Assembly (NCBI GenBank): GCA_039805565.1
Contig: JBDLTZ010000188.1
Coordinates: 1-43,964 of the forward strand
Source: CALJIC01 sp039805565
GTDB taxonomy: Bacteria > Chloroflexota > Chloroflexia > Chloroflexales > Roseiflexaceae
Direction of reading: 5' to 3'
Length of the DNA stretch: 43,964 nucleotides
Shown: in pieces, positions 30,867 through 38,844 of the stretch
Position numbering within the stretch: position 1 is the stretch's first letter
How the letters are laid out: each line of letters begins with the position of its first letter
Position numbers and translations under genes: made by a program
Notes under the pieces: model-generated
Told to the model about the DNA's origin: nothing
The model's database searches: none
What the model saw: only the letters and a program-made list of their open reading frames with translations

Positions 30867-31424
30867 GTGAGCTACGAACTCCCCGCGCGACGCCTCGCCG
30901 TAGGCGACACCGCGCCCGACCTCCTGCTACGCGGCCCCGACGGCGCCGCTGTACATCTCTCAGCACTCTGGGCCGAGGGACCCGCAGTTATCTCGTTCCT
31001 GCGCCACTTTGGCTGAATCTTCTGCCGCAGAGCACTGGCCAGTTTGGCCGGCAACCGGGGGCAGATCGAGGCGCGCGGTGCGCGGGCCGCGGCCGTGACG
31101 ATGGGAGGGCCAGAGGAGATTGTCGCCTTCTGCGGGTCGCGCGCGCCAGGGGTTCTGTGCCTGTCGGACCCGGAGCGCAGCGCCTACCGTTCGTACGGGC
31201 TCGGCATGCTCGGCGCGGCCGAGGTGCTTTCCCCGAGCGTGATGGTGGCTGGTGTGAAGGCCGCGCTGGAGGGGCACGCACAGGGCGCGCCGGTGGGGGA
31301 GCCGCGCCAGATGCCGGGGCTGTTCGTGGTGGGGAGAGACGGCCGCATCGCGCTGGCGCACTACAGCCGCACCGTCGCCGACCAGCCCGAGCTCGCGGCC
31401 ATCCTCGCGGCGCTGGGCGGCTGA
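30867..31424 (+). CDS. Peroxiredoxin-like selenoprotein (AhpC/TSA_2), UGA-encoded Sec at residue 50
   Basis: A 185-residue peroxiredoxin-like protein of the AhpC-TSA_2 group, thiol oxidoreductases of the thioredoxin fold. Landmarks: VGDTAPDLLL, AVISFLRHFG, then U-I-F-C-RR, VLCLSDPERSAYRSYGLG, GLFVVGRDGRIALAHYS and ADQPELAAIL. Relatives have FLRHFG-C-xFC with CxxC. Here the first Cys position is a UGA (31014-31016) in the same frame as both open segments, giving UxxC. A SECIS-like stem-loop lies directly downstream (31022-31064). The alternative is a nonsense mutation, but no other disruption is seen. GTG 30867 is the likely start, with AAGGT about 10 nt upstream. Sec insertion needs SelA/B/C/D genes elsewhere. 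Confidence 0.8.
31014..31064 (+). promoter_or_regulatory. Bacterial SECIS-like element
   Basis: The UGA is followed by an outer stem CTGCC (31022-31026)/GGCAG (31060-31064), an 8x8 internal loop, and an inner stem CTGGCC (31035-31040)/GGCCGG (31046-31051) with a U-G pair. The apical loop is AGTTT, with G then U, as in bacterial SECIS loops. It is 24 nt from the UGA to the loop, inside the 16-37 nt range of known bacterial elements. Confidence 0.65.
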
Positions 31425-31500
31425 TTTGCACGCCAACGACGTGCATGGTAGCATGCCCGGTACTTAGTCCCGCCAAAGGCACGCAGATATAGAGGGCCAC

Positions 31501-32079
31501 ATGACCGAGCGACCACCCCGGCCGCAGTGGACCGGCGTTGACACATACGCAGACACGAAAGGCCGCTTTACCTTCCGCTTCCCGAGCAACTGGCACCGCT
31601 TCGAGCTCGACAACGGCCTCGAGGGCGTGCTGTTCTCGCCAGAGCAGAGTGACCCGCAGACCTACATCTCCGCCTGGGTCAAAGAGCTCGAGACAAGCGT
31701 GGTCCTCGAGGACGAGCCGGTGCTGCGCGAGGGTGTGGGGCTCGGTCTGGAGCAGCTCAGCGAGTCCGCGATCGAGTCCGAGGAGAACAGCTCCTACGGC
31801 AACCTGCTCAAGTTCGAGCGCGTCTACACGTTCCACGACGGCGTGGCTACGCGCAAGCGTAAGGTGTGGCTGATGTTCGTGGACAGGTGGCAGATCGTGC
31901 TGACGTACCAGGGCTCCAGCCCGGAGGAGTACGAGTACTGGCTGCCGATGGGCAACTACGCCTTCTTCCACTTCATCATCCCTCCTGAGCTGTGGTTCGC
32001 CACCGACCGCGACTTGAACAAGGCCTCGCCGGTGCCCGAGCCGGAGCGCGTGAAGCGCGGCCGACAGTCCCAGGCGTGA
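31501..32079 (+). CDS. PsbP/DUF1795-like protein
   Basis: A 192-residue protein without a signal peptide. The central pattern, YADTKGRFTFRFPSNWHRFELDN, then GVLFSPEQSDPQTYISAWVKELE and VYTFHDGVATRKRKVWLMFVDRWQIVLTYQG, resembles the PsbP/DUF1795 fold, an alpha-beta sandwich. The C-terminal YWLPMGNYAFFHFIIPPELW is aromatic-rich. ATG 31501 follows GAGGG. The next gene overlaps by 4 nt (GTGA), so both are coexpressed. Function unknown. In phototrophs the PsbP fold also occurs outside photosystem II. Confidence 0.6.
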   Translation: MTERPPRPQWTGVDTYADTKGRFTFRFPSNWHRFELDNGLEGVLFSPEQSDPQTYISAWVKELETSVVLEDEPVLREGVGLGLEQLSESAIESEENSSYGNLLKFERVYTFHDGVATRKRKVWLMFVDRWQIVLTYQGSSPEEYEYWLPMGNYAFFHFIIPPELWFATDRDLNKASPVPEPERVKRGRQSQA

Positions 32080-32507
32080 CAACTGAGCACCGGCAGCGTC
32101 TGGCGCGACGCGCGGCCCTCGGCATGATCATCGTGTGCGTGGCCTGCGTCGCACTCGCGTCGGTGGCGCTGTGGCTGCGCCCGCGCCAGTTCACGACGTT
32201 CAGCGACGCGATCGGCTACTCCCTCATTCAGCACGACATCGGCTACGAGCAGATCTATATCGATCACTCCTGGCCTAACACCGTCAATACTATCCGGTAC
32301 GCCGCGAACCTTGATGTGCGCCTGCCGGGGCGCTCCCCGATCTACGGCCAGCTCGAGTGCCGCATAGAGCGAACGACGTGCTTCTACTCACTGCCCTCGC
32401 TCGGGATTATGAACGAGCCCCTGCCTGATCTGGTCGAGGAGCGCGAGTCGCCTGTGTGGCTGCTGTGGGCCGAGGATGTGCTCGACCATCTCGCAGGCCG
32501 GGGGTAA
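32076..32507 (+). CDS. Single-pass membrane protein, function unknown
   Basis: A 143-residue protein with one helix at about 12-33 (ALGMIIVCVACVALASVALWL) and an outer part with FTTFSDAIGYSLIQHDIGYEQIYIDHSWPNTVNTIRYAANLDVRLP and two cysteines (LECRIERTTC). The GTG overlaps the previous stop by 4 nt. A second, broken copy of this gene follows at 32533-32881, which matches over the IGY...Y.QIY.D segment. No family is recognised. Confidence 0.55.
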   Translation: MTTEHRQRLARRAALGMIIVCVACVALASVALWLRPRQFTTFSDAIGYSLIQHDIGYEQIYIDHSWPNTVNTIRYAANLDVRLPGRSPIYGQLECRIERTTCFYSLPSLGIMNEPLPDLVEERESPVWLLWAEDVLDHLAGRG

Positions 32508-32532
32508 ACCGACGGCACCGCGACGCAGGATC

Positions 32533-32881
32533 GTGATCCTGTCGCTCCAGCTGCTGGCACGCGTGCTGTTGTTGTTGCTCTGCCTCAGGCTCGCGCCTTC
32601 CGCACCCACAGCCAGACGATCGGCTATGCCCTTGAGCGGCGCGGCGTCGCCTATCAGCGTGTCTACCTCGACACGAATAACCTCGACGCCGTGAACTACT
32701 TCGCCTGCGGCTACGAGGTGCGACCTTCCAAGGTCACCGTCACGGTGGTGCTCTCAAGGGGACGCCGTAGGCGGGCAGATCTCCTGCTCGGACGACCGGC
32801 GCCGAGGTGCTGCGCCGCCGGTTCGACGCTGTGGCGCTCCCCTGCGTGGGCACGCGCGAGCGTTGGCCGTGGCTTGAGTAG
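32533..32881 (+). pseudogene. Decayed tandem copy of the upstream membrane protein gene
   Basis: Three reading frames must be joined to recover it. In the first, a leader VILSLQLLARVLLLLLCLRL; in a second, FRTHSQTIGYALERRGVAYQRVYLDTNNLDAVNY and YEVRPSKV, which align with the intact copy; in a third, GDAVGGQISC, matching YGQLEC; then EVLRRRFDAVALPC and a stop at 32879-32881. At least two frameshifts are required, so the gene is probably dead. The following 32882-33005 holds no supported gene. Confidence 0.6.
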
Positions 32882-33005
32882 CTCGAGGCGCGTCTCCGCG
32901 CGCTGCGCCGGCGCTAAATGAGACTGTATCCATTAATTTATCCCCCTCCGGATGCAGAGGTGCGGAATCTCAACCCAGGACTTGCGCCGGTTTACCGGTT
33001 CAGGT

Positions 33006-33034
33006 TTGACAAGGGTGCGGACACACCGTACAAT
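33006..33034 (+). promoter_or_regulatory. Consensus promoter of the oligopeptide-type ABC operon
   Basis: TTGACA (33006-33011) and TACAAT (33029-33034) are separated by exactly 17 nt. Transcription would start near 33041, leaving a leader of about 186 nt before the binding protein ATG at 33227. Confidence 0.8.
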
Positions 33035-33080
33035 ATTTCTCACAGTATTCGCACACCCCAAGTGAATATGAAGGAGGTAC

Positions 33081-33143
33081 ATGGGCCAAAAAACGCTTGA
33101 CCTCGTGTTTCCTGACACACCTCAGATTCCCAGGACGCCCTAA
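33081..33143 (+). CDS. Possible leader peptide (20 residues)
   Basis: ATG 33081 is preceded by AAGGAGGT almost at the start codon (GGAGG then TAC), the strongest ribosome site in the leader. It encodes a 20-residue peptide ending in PRTP with a TAA at 33141. Another short frame, MKEVHGPKNA, starts 13 nt earlier and overlaps it. It lies 83 nt before the binding-protein gene. Function as a translated regulatory leader is only inferred. Confidence 0.35.
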   Translation: MGQKTLDLVFPDTPQIPRTP

Positions 33144-33226
33144 GCACGGCGTACACAACCCACGACAACGCAACGAATAGCTCGACGACTGAGCAAATCG
33201 AAGTCCGCTCTACGAGGAGGTATCAG

Positions 33227-35428
33227 ATGGCTAAGAAGCTAGATCGGCGCGACTTCCTGCGCCTGTCCGCCGTCACGGCGGCCGGCGCCACGATTGCCGC
33301 GTGTGGCGGAGCAGCCGCTCCGTCCGCCCCGGCTGCGACAAGCGCGCCGGAAGCTCCTGCCGCTACCACTGCCCCTGAGGCTCCGGCCGCCACGGCCGCC
33401 CCGGCTGCGACCAGCGTTCCGGCCGCCACGGCCGTTCCTGCCGTCACCTCGACGTTCAAAGAGTCCCCGATGCTGGCCGAGATGGTTGCCGCCGGCAACC
33501 TCCCGCCGGTGGACGAGCGTCTGCCAAAGAACCCCTACACCCCGCCGCACGCGTGGCTCACGGTTGGCAACTACGGCGGCGTGCTCAACAAGACCTACAA
33601 CAATAACTGGGGTATCACCGGCTTCATCCACGAGATGCAGTACGGCTCTTCGCCGCTGCGCTACCTCAAGGACGGCCTGGCGATTGGCCCGGGCTTCGTG
33701 GAGAGCTGGGAGTCCAACGCCGATGCCTCGCAGTGGACCTTCAAGATGCGCGAGGGCATCAAGTGGTCGGACGGCGAGCCCTTCACCACCAACGACATTA
33801 TGTACTGGTGGGAGTACACCGTTGGCGGCAACGGCAAAGAGGCCGAGTTCCCCGAGGGTCTCAAGCCGATCAACAACCCGCCTGACGAGGCGCGCTCCGG
33901 CACTGGCTCGCTGATGACCCTGGAAGCCCCCGATGACTTCACGTTCACCATGACGTTCGACGCCCCGGCGCCGCTGACGGCAGACCGTCTGGCGATGTGG
34001 ACGAACATGTTCATCGGACCGGCCTGGGTGATGCCGCGCCACTACATGGAGCAGTTCAACCCGGTGCTCAACAACGCGCAGTACAAGGACTTCGAGGAGC
34101 ATCAGACCAAGTTCAATCACAACAACCCCGATATCCCGCGCCTCACTGGCTGGAAGCTGGACACCTTCGAGGATGGCGTGCGTGCGGTGTGGAGCCGCAA
34201 CCCATACTACTGGGTGGTGGACAGCGAGGGGAACCAGCTGCCGTACATCGACACGATCAACGTGACGGCAGTCAAGGACAAGGAGATCGAGAAGCTGGCC
34301 TACACCGAAGGCCGCGCCGATCACGCGCACTTCCATTCCCAGGCCTTGGCGGACATCCAGGACCTGCGCGGTGCCGAGTCCAACAGCAAGCTCGAGGTTC
34401 GCTTCTGGGACTCCGGCTCGGGCACGGGCTCGATCTACTTCTTCAACCACGACTTCAAGGATGCAAGCCTGCGCGCGGCGTTCCGCGACCCGAAGTTCCG
34501 CAAGGCGCTCTCCATGGCCTACAACCGCGCTGACGTCCAGAAGGCGGTCTACTTTGGCCTTGGCGAGCTGACCTCCGGCACCATGAGCCCGAAGGCGATT
34601 GAGTACAACATCAACGACCAGGGCAAGGCGGCCTACGCCGAGTGGCGCGATGCCTTCGTGAAGTATGACCCGGCCGCGGCCGAGGCGATGCTGGACGAGG
34701 CCGGCTACACCAAGGGTGCTGACGGCAAGCGCACGCTTCCGGGTGGCGCGCCGATGCAGATCCAGGTCACCTACGGCGCTGACCAGGCGCCGGGCGGTGA
34801 GCACCTGTCGAAGAACGAGCGCCTCGTGCGCGATTGGCAGGCGATCGGCATCGACGCGGTTCTGACGCCGATTCCGGCCGAGGGCTACGACGAGAAGTGG
34901 CGCACGGGCGACATCCCGATGAAGACCAACTGGGAGGTGGGCGACGGCCCGAACCACCTGGTGTTCCCGTCGTGGGTGGTGGCCGATGAGCACGACCGCT
35001 GGGCGCCGCTGCACGGCAAAGGCTATATGCTGCGTGGCACCGCCTCGGAGCAGGAGGAGCTCGACGTCGATCCGTGGGAGCGCAACCCCCCACGCATCAA
35101 CGTTGACGAGGAGGCCTACATGGCCCCCATCGCCGAGATCCACAAGCTCTACGACCAGTCCAAGGTTGAGCCGGACTCCATGAAGCGCCACCAGCTGGTG
35201 TGGGACATGATCAAGGTCCACGTCGCTGAGGGGCCGTTCTTCTCCGGCACCGTCGCGAACCCGCCGCGCATCATCCTGGTCAAGCAGGGCCTGATGAACG
35301 TGCCGACTCGCGATGACCTGCTCGCTGAGGGCTTGGGCGGTTTTGTCAACCCGTGGATCATCCCCTCCCCGGCCACGTATGACCCGGAGACCTGGTACTG
35401 GGACGATCCGTCTGCGCACGGTGGCTAG
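33227..35428 (+). CDS. Oligopeptide-type ABC solute-binding lipoprotein
   Basis: A 733-residue family-5 binding protein, longer than typical DppA/OppA (about 535). The N-terminus has a twin-arginine motif RRDFLRLSAV and lipobox (IAAC), then an Ala/Pro/Thr linker to about residue 85. Family-5 text follows: GFVESWESNADASQWTFKMREGIKWSDGEPFTTNDIMYWWEY, FRDPKFRKALSMAYNRADV and GGAPMQIQVTYG. The ATG follows GAGGAGGT. It heads an operon with two permeases and two ATPases that imports peptides or a related solute. The substrate is not identified. Confidence 0.88.
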   Translation: MAKKLDRRDFLRLSAVTAAGATIAACGGAAAPSAPAATSAPEAPAATTAPEAPAATAAPAATSVPAATAVPAVTSTFKESPMLAEMVAAGNLPPVDERLPKNPYTPPHAWLTVGNYGGVLNKTYNNNWGITGFIHEMQYGSSPLRYLKDGLAIGPGFVESWESNADASQWTFKMREGIKWSDGEPFTTNDIMYWWEYTVGGNGKEAEFPEGLKPINNPPDEARSGTGSLMTLEAPDDFTFTMTFDAPAPLTADRLAMWTNMFIGPAWVMPRHYMEQFNPVLNNAQYKDFEEHQTKFNHNNPDIPRLTGWKLDTFEDGVRAVWSRNPYYWVVDSEGNQLPYIDTINVTAVKDKEIEKLAYTEGRADHAHFHSQALADIQDLRGAESNSKLEVRFWDSGSGTGSIYFFNHDFKDASLRAAFRDPKFRKALSMAYNRADVQKAVYFGLGELTSGTMSPKAIEYNINDQGKAAYAEWRDAFVKYDPAAAEAMLDEAGYTKGADGKRTLPGGAPMQIQVTYGADQAPGGEHLSKNERLVRDWQAIGIDAVLTPIPAEGYDEKWRTGDIPMKTNWEVGDGPNHLVFPSWVVADEHDRWAPLHGKGYMLRGTASEQEELDVDPWERNPPRINVDEEAYMAPIAEIHKLYDQSKVEPDSMKRHQLVWDMIKVHVAEGPFFSGTVANPPRIILVKQGLMNVPTRDDLLAEGLGGFVNPWIIPSPATYDPETWYWDDPSAHGG

Positions 35429-35467
35429 AGGTAGCAACGCCTATCCCTAGCAAGTGAGGCACGACGG

Positions 35468-35489
35468 GGGGTGCGTCTCGACGCACCCC
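35468..35489 (+). terminator. Attenuator-like hairpin after the binding protein
   Basis: GGGGTGCGT (35468-35476) pairs with ACGCACCCC (35481-35489) around CTCG, 40 nt after the stop. A weaker second hairpin (CCCTCT at 35507-35512 with AGAGGG at 35538-35543) follows. Both lie in the 211-nt gap before the first permease, so they may set the ratio between binding protein and transporter. No gene is seen in the gap. Confidence 0.55.
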
Positions 35490-35639
35490 TCCGTCGCACC
35501 CACACCCCCTCTCCCTTATCGCTCCCATCAGTGGGGTAGAGGGATCGGTACAACGGGGTACTTACCTCCAAAACCCCAGACCCGAACGTATGCATGCGGG
35601 TGCGGCTGCCAGGGGCGGGGGCTACGAGAGGGCAACACT

Positions 35640-36623
35640 ATGCTTAACTACATTGCCCGGCGTGTCGTCAATATGGCGATGCTGCTAGTTGTTGTGTCAT
35701 TCGTCGGCTTCTGGATCATCCAGCTGCCGCCTGGCTCCATCCTGGACGTCCGTATCGCTCAGCTCCGCGCGCAGGGCGGCAACCTGCCACAGGAGCAGAT
35801 CCAAGCCCTCCGCGAGCGTTTCGGCGTCGATGACCCCTTCCTGGTCCAGTACTGGAAGTGGATCTCGCGCTCGCTCCAGGGCGACTTCGGCACCTCTTTC
35901 GAGACAGACCAGTCAGTGGCCGAGCGAATTTATAACCGGCTTGGTATTTCACTCGGGCTCTCACTCACCGCGCTGCTCTTCACCTGGCTCGTCTCCATCC
36001 CGATCGGTGTCTACTCTGCCACACACCGCTACACCTGGCCGGACTACCTCATCACCTTTGTGCAGTTCCTCGGGCTCTCCATCCCCGGCTTCCTGCTGGC
36101 GCTGATCCTGCTGATCACCGCGTCGCGGCTATGGGACCAGCCGATCGGCGGCCTGTTCTCGCCACAGTATGCCGACGCACCCTGGAGCTGGGCGAAGTTC
36201 GTGGACTTCCTCCAGCATGTCTGGATCGCCATCGTCGTGCTGGCCTTTGGCGCAACCGCCGGCCTCACCCGCGTGATGCGCGCTAATCTGCTCGACGTGC
36301 TGAACATGCAGTACGTGCAGACCGCGCGCGCTAAGGGCCTGGCCGAGGCCGTCGTGATCTGGAAGCACGCCGTCCGCAACGCCATCCATCCGCTGGTGAT
36401 GTCGCTCGGGACGCTGCTGCCGGCGTTGGTGGTGGGCGAGACGCTGATCGCCATCATCCTCAGCATGCCGACGATCGGCCCGCTCTACCTTGACGCGCTG
36501 CGCTCGCAGGATATGTACCTCGCCGGCACGATCCTGGTGATGCTTTCGGCGCTGCTGCTGTTCGGCAACCTATTGGCGGATCTGCTGCTGGCGTGGGTGG
36601 ACCCCCGCGTTCGCCTTGAGTAG
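35640..36623 (+). CDS. Oligopeptide-type ABC permease, DppB/OppB-like
   Basis: A 327-residue permease with six or more hydrophobic helices. The start is typical, MLNYIARRVVNMAMLLVVVSFVGFWI. The EAA-type loop is NMQYVQTARAKGLAEAVVIWKHAVRNAIHPLVMSLG, which contacts the ATPases. ATG 35640 follows GAGAGGG at about 7 nt. The frame is open upstream to 35454, but that part is the attenuator region. Confidence 0.9.
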   Translation: MLNYIARRVVNMAMLLVVVSFVGFWIIQLPPGSILDVRIAQLRAQGGNLPQEQIQALRERFGVDDPFLVQYWKWISRSLQGDFGTSFETDQSVAERIYNRLGISLGLSLTALLFTWLVSIPIGVYSATHRYTWPDYLITFVQFLGLSIPGFLLALILLITASRLWDQPIGGLFSPQYADAPWSWAKFVDFLQHVWIAIVVLAFGATAGLTRVMRANLLDVLNMQYVQTARAKGLAEAVVIWKHAVRNAIHPLVMSLGTLLPALVVGETLIAIILSMPTIGPLYLDALRSQDMYLAGTILVMLSALLLFGNLLADLLLAWVDPRVRLE

Positions 36624-36638
36624 ACGGAGGAGTGAGCG

Positions 36639-37766
36639 ATGGCAACCGTAGCAGACGAGCTCAAGCGATCGCGCAAGGGCAAGAAGACTGAGGACGTCGG
36701 CCAGATCCCGCAGTGGAAGCTGATGGTGCGGCGGTTCGGGCAAAGCAAGTTGTCCGTAGGCGCGCTGTTCGTGCTCATCGTACTCTACCTCCTGATGATC
36801 CTGGGTGATTTCCTGGCGCCCTACCCACACGATGTGTTGGCCACTGAGTCGTCGTTTGCGCCGCCCACCCCGATCATCTGGGGACCCAACGGGCTGGCAG
36901 TGTACGGCATCAAGCAGGAGCTTGACCCGGAGCTATTCAAGTGGGTGTACACCACCGATACGAGCGTCACCTACCCGATTAAGTTCTTCGTGCCGGGCTA
37001 CGAGTACCGCCTGCTGGGCTTCATCCCGATGAATACGCACCTGTTCGGCATCGATACCCCGCCGGACATCCAGATGAAGCTGTTCATCTGGGGCGCGGAC
37101 AAAGAAGGCCGCGACCTGTTCTCGCGCGTGATGAAGGGCTCTCAGGTCTCGCTCACGCTGGGCTTCGTAGGTGTGCTGCTGTCTGTCACTATCGGTTCGA
37201 TCGTCGGCACCGCCTCGGGCTACTTCGGCGGCGCGATCGACAACATCATCCAGCGCGTGATCGAGCTGATCCGCTCGTTCCCCGACCTGCCGCTCTACAT
37301 GGCGCTCGCGGCCGCGCTGCCGATGAACGTGCCTGTGCTATGGCGCTTCTTCTTGATCACGATCATCATTGCGCTGATCGGCTGGACTGGCCTGGCTCGT
37401 GAGGTGCGCGGCAAGGTGCTGGCGTTCCGCTCGGCCGACTACACCAACGCCGCTCTGGCAGCCGGCGCCAGCCACTGGCACATCATTACGCGCCACCTCA
37501 TCCCGAACGCGATGAGCCACATCATCGTGGTGGGCATGCTCGCCATCCCGGGCGCTATCGGCCTCGAGACCGCCCTGAGCTTCCTCGGCCTCGGCATCCT
37601 GCCGCCTGCCGTGAGCTGGGGTATCCTCTTGCGCGACGCGCAGACCATCCAGGCCGTGGTGAGCTACCCCTGGCTGCTGATCCCAGTCGCCTGCCTGATC
37701 ATCGCCGTGCTGTCGTTCAACCTGCTCGGCGACGGCGTCCGCGACGCCGTGGACCCGTACGCGTAG
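36639..37766 (+). CDS. Oligopeptide-type ABC permease, DppC/OppC-like
   Basis: A 375-residue permease. After the first helix (LFVLIVLYLLMILGDFLAPYP), an extra outer segment of about 90 residues (WGPNGLAVYGIKQELDPELF to FIPMNTHLFGID) precedes the next helices, as in longer OppC relatives. The EAA loop is AALAAGASHWHIITRHLIPNAMSHIIVVGML. ATG 36639 has GGAGGAG just before it. It is 15 nt after the previous stop. Confidence 0.9.
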   Translation: MATVADELKRSRKGKKTEDVGQIPQWKLMVRRFGQSKLSVGALFVLIVLYLLMILGDFLAPYPHDVLATESSFAPPTPIIWGPNGLAVYGIKQELDPELFKWVYTTDTSVTYPIKFFVPGYEYRLLGFIPMNTHLFGIDTPPDIQMKLFIWGADKEGRDLFSRVMKGSQVSLTLGFVGVLLSVTIGSIVGTASGYFGGAIDNIIQRVIELIRSFPDLPLYMALAAALPMNVPVLWRFFLITIIIALIGWTGLAREVRGKVLAFRSADYTNAALAAGASHWHIITRHLIPNAMSHIIVVGMLAIPGAIGLETALSFLGLGILPPAVSWGILLRDAQTIQAVVSYPWLLIPVACLIIAVLSFNLLGDGVRDAVDPYA

Positions 37767-37785
37767 TGTATCAGGGAGTAATCCG

Positions 37786-38832
37786 ATGACAGTTGCGACA
37801 CAGCCCGAGCGGGTCAGTACGCAGATCGTGAGCGAGGACGACGTCATCCGCGTCGAGGATCTGCGGCTCAGCTTCCACACCAGCCTCGGCGTGGTGCGGG
37901 CGCTCAACGGCGTTAGCTTCAACATCCCGCGTGGCAAAGTGCTCGGCGTGGTGGGCGAGTCCGGCTGCGGCAAGAGCCAGACGGGTCTGGCGGTGATGCA
38001 GCTCACCCCGAGCGTCGGGCGCTACGACAGCGGCAAGGTGCTGTTCCGTGAGTTCGCCAGCAAGGAGCCGGTGGACATCATGAAGCTGGAGAAGAATGGC
38101 CCCGAGATGCGCTCCATCCGCGGCAACAACATCTCCATGATCTTCCAGGAGCCAATGACCTCGCTCAACCCGTGCTACACGGTGGGCGATCAGATCTCCG
38201 AGGCGATCAGCCTGCACCAGACGCAAGACAAAGATGAGGCCAAGCGCCGCGCGGTGGACATCCTGCAGAAGGTGGGCATGCCCAACCCGCAGCGCATCGC
38301 CGAGTCCTTCCCGCACCAGCTCTCCGGCGGCATGCGCCAGCGCGCCATGATCGCGATGGCGCTCTCGTGCAACCCGACGTTGCTGATCGCCGACGAGCCG
38401 ACCACCGCGCTCGATGTGACTACCGAGGCTCAGATCCTGGATCTGATGCGCCAGCTCCAGAGCGAGATCGGCACGTCGTTCATGTTCATCACCCACAACA
38501 TGGGCGTGGTGGCACAGATGTGCGACGAGGTAGCGGTGATGTACCTCGGGCGCATCGTCGAGCGCGCTCTGATCGACGATATCTTCTACGACCCGAAGCA
38601 CCCCTACACCATTTCGCTGCTGCGCTCGATCCCGCGCCTCGGCGCCAACCGCGGCGAGAAGCTCGAGTCGATCAAGGGCGCTGTGCCTGACCCGTACTCG
38701 ACGGTGCAGGGCTGCCCGTTCCACCCGCGCTGTCCGGCCGCCATCCCCGGCCTGTGCGACACGGTCATGCCGGAGGAGATCTTCGTCGGTAGCAGCCGCA
38801 CCCACACGGTGCGCTGCCACCTCTACACGTAG
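37786..38832 (+). CDS. Oligopeptide-type ABC ATPase, DppD/OppD-like
   Basis: A 348-residue ATPase. Walker A is GESGCGKSQ (about 62-70), the signature is LSGGMRQR and Walker B is LLIADEPTTALD. The C-terminal part has the cysteine-containing PFHPRCPAAIPGLC segment of oligopeptide ATPases, which binds an iron-sulfur cluster in related proteins. ATG 37786 follows AGGGAGT. It lies 19 nt after the previous gene. Confidence 0.93.
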   Translation: MTVATQPERVSTQIVSEDDVIRVEDLRLSFHTSLGVVRALNGVSFNIPRGKVLGVVGESGCGKSQTGLAVMQLTPSVGRYDSGKVLFREFASKEPVDIMKLEKNGPEMRSIRGNNISMIFQEPMTSLNPCYTVGDQISEAISLHQTQDKDEAKRRAVDILQKVGMPNPQRIAESFPHQLSGGMRQRAMIAMALSCNPTLLIADEPTTALDVTTEAQILDLMRQLQSEIGTSFMFITHNMGVVAQMCDEVAVMYLGRIVERALIDDIFYDPKHPYTISLLRSIPRLGANRGEKLESIKGAVPDPYSTVQGCPFHPRCPAAIPGLCDTVMPEEIFVGSSRTHTVRCHLYT

Positions 38833-38844
38833 TGAGGGCGTCCC

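Noticed and set aside
30867..31424. Reading the peroxiredoxin-like gene as a plain pseudogene
   Set aside because: Only one stop is present, exactly at the catalytic Cys column, with a SECIS-like hairpin after it. The rest of the frame is intact. A pseudogene remains the main alternative.
32476..32694. 72-codon frame as an intact gene
   Set aside because: Only its leader part matches the duplicated membrane protein. The rest is out of frame with the recognisable copy, so it is treated as part of the pseudogene.
32918..33100. 60-codon plus-strand frame
   Set aside because: It crosses the consensus promoter at 33006-33034 and has no start signal.
33239..35437. Minus-strand open frame of 732 codons
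   Set aside because: It is the antisense shadow of the oligopeptide binding protein in GC-rich DNA. It has no ribosome site and its composition (Arg/His/Val-rich) is not protein-like.
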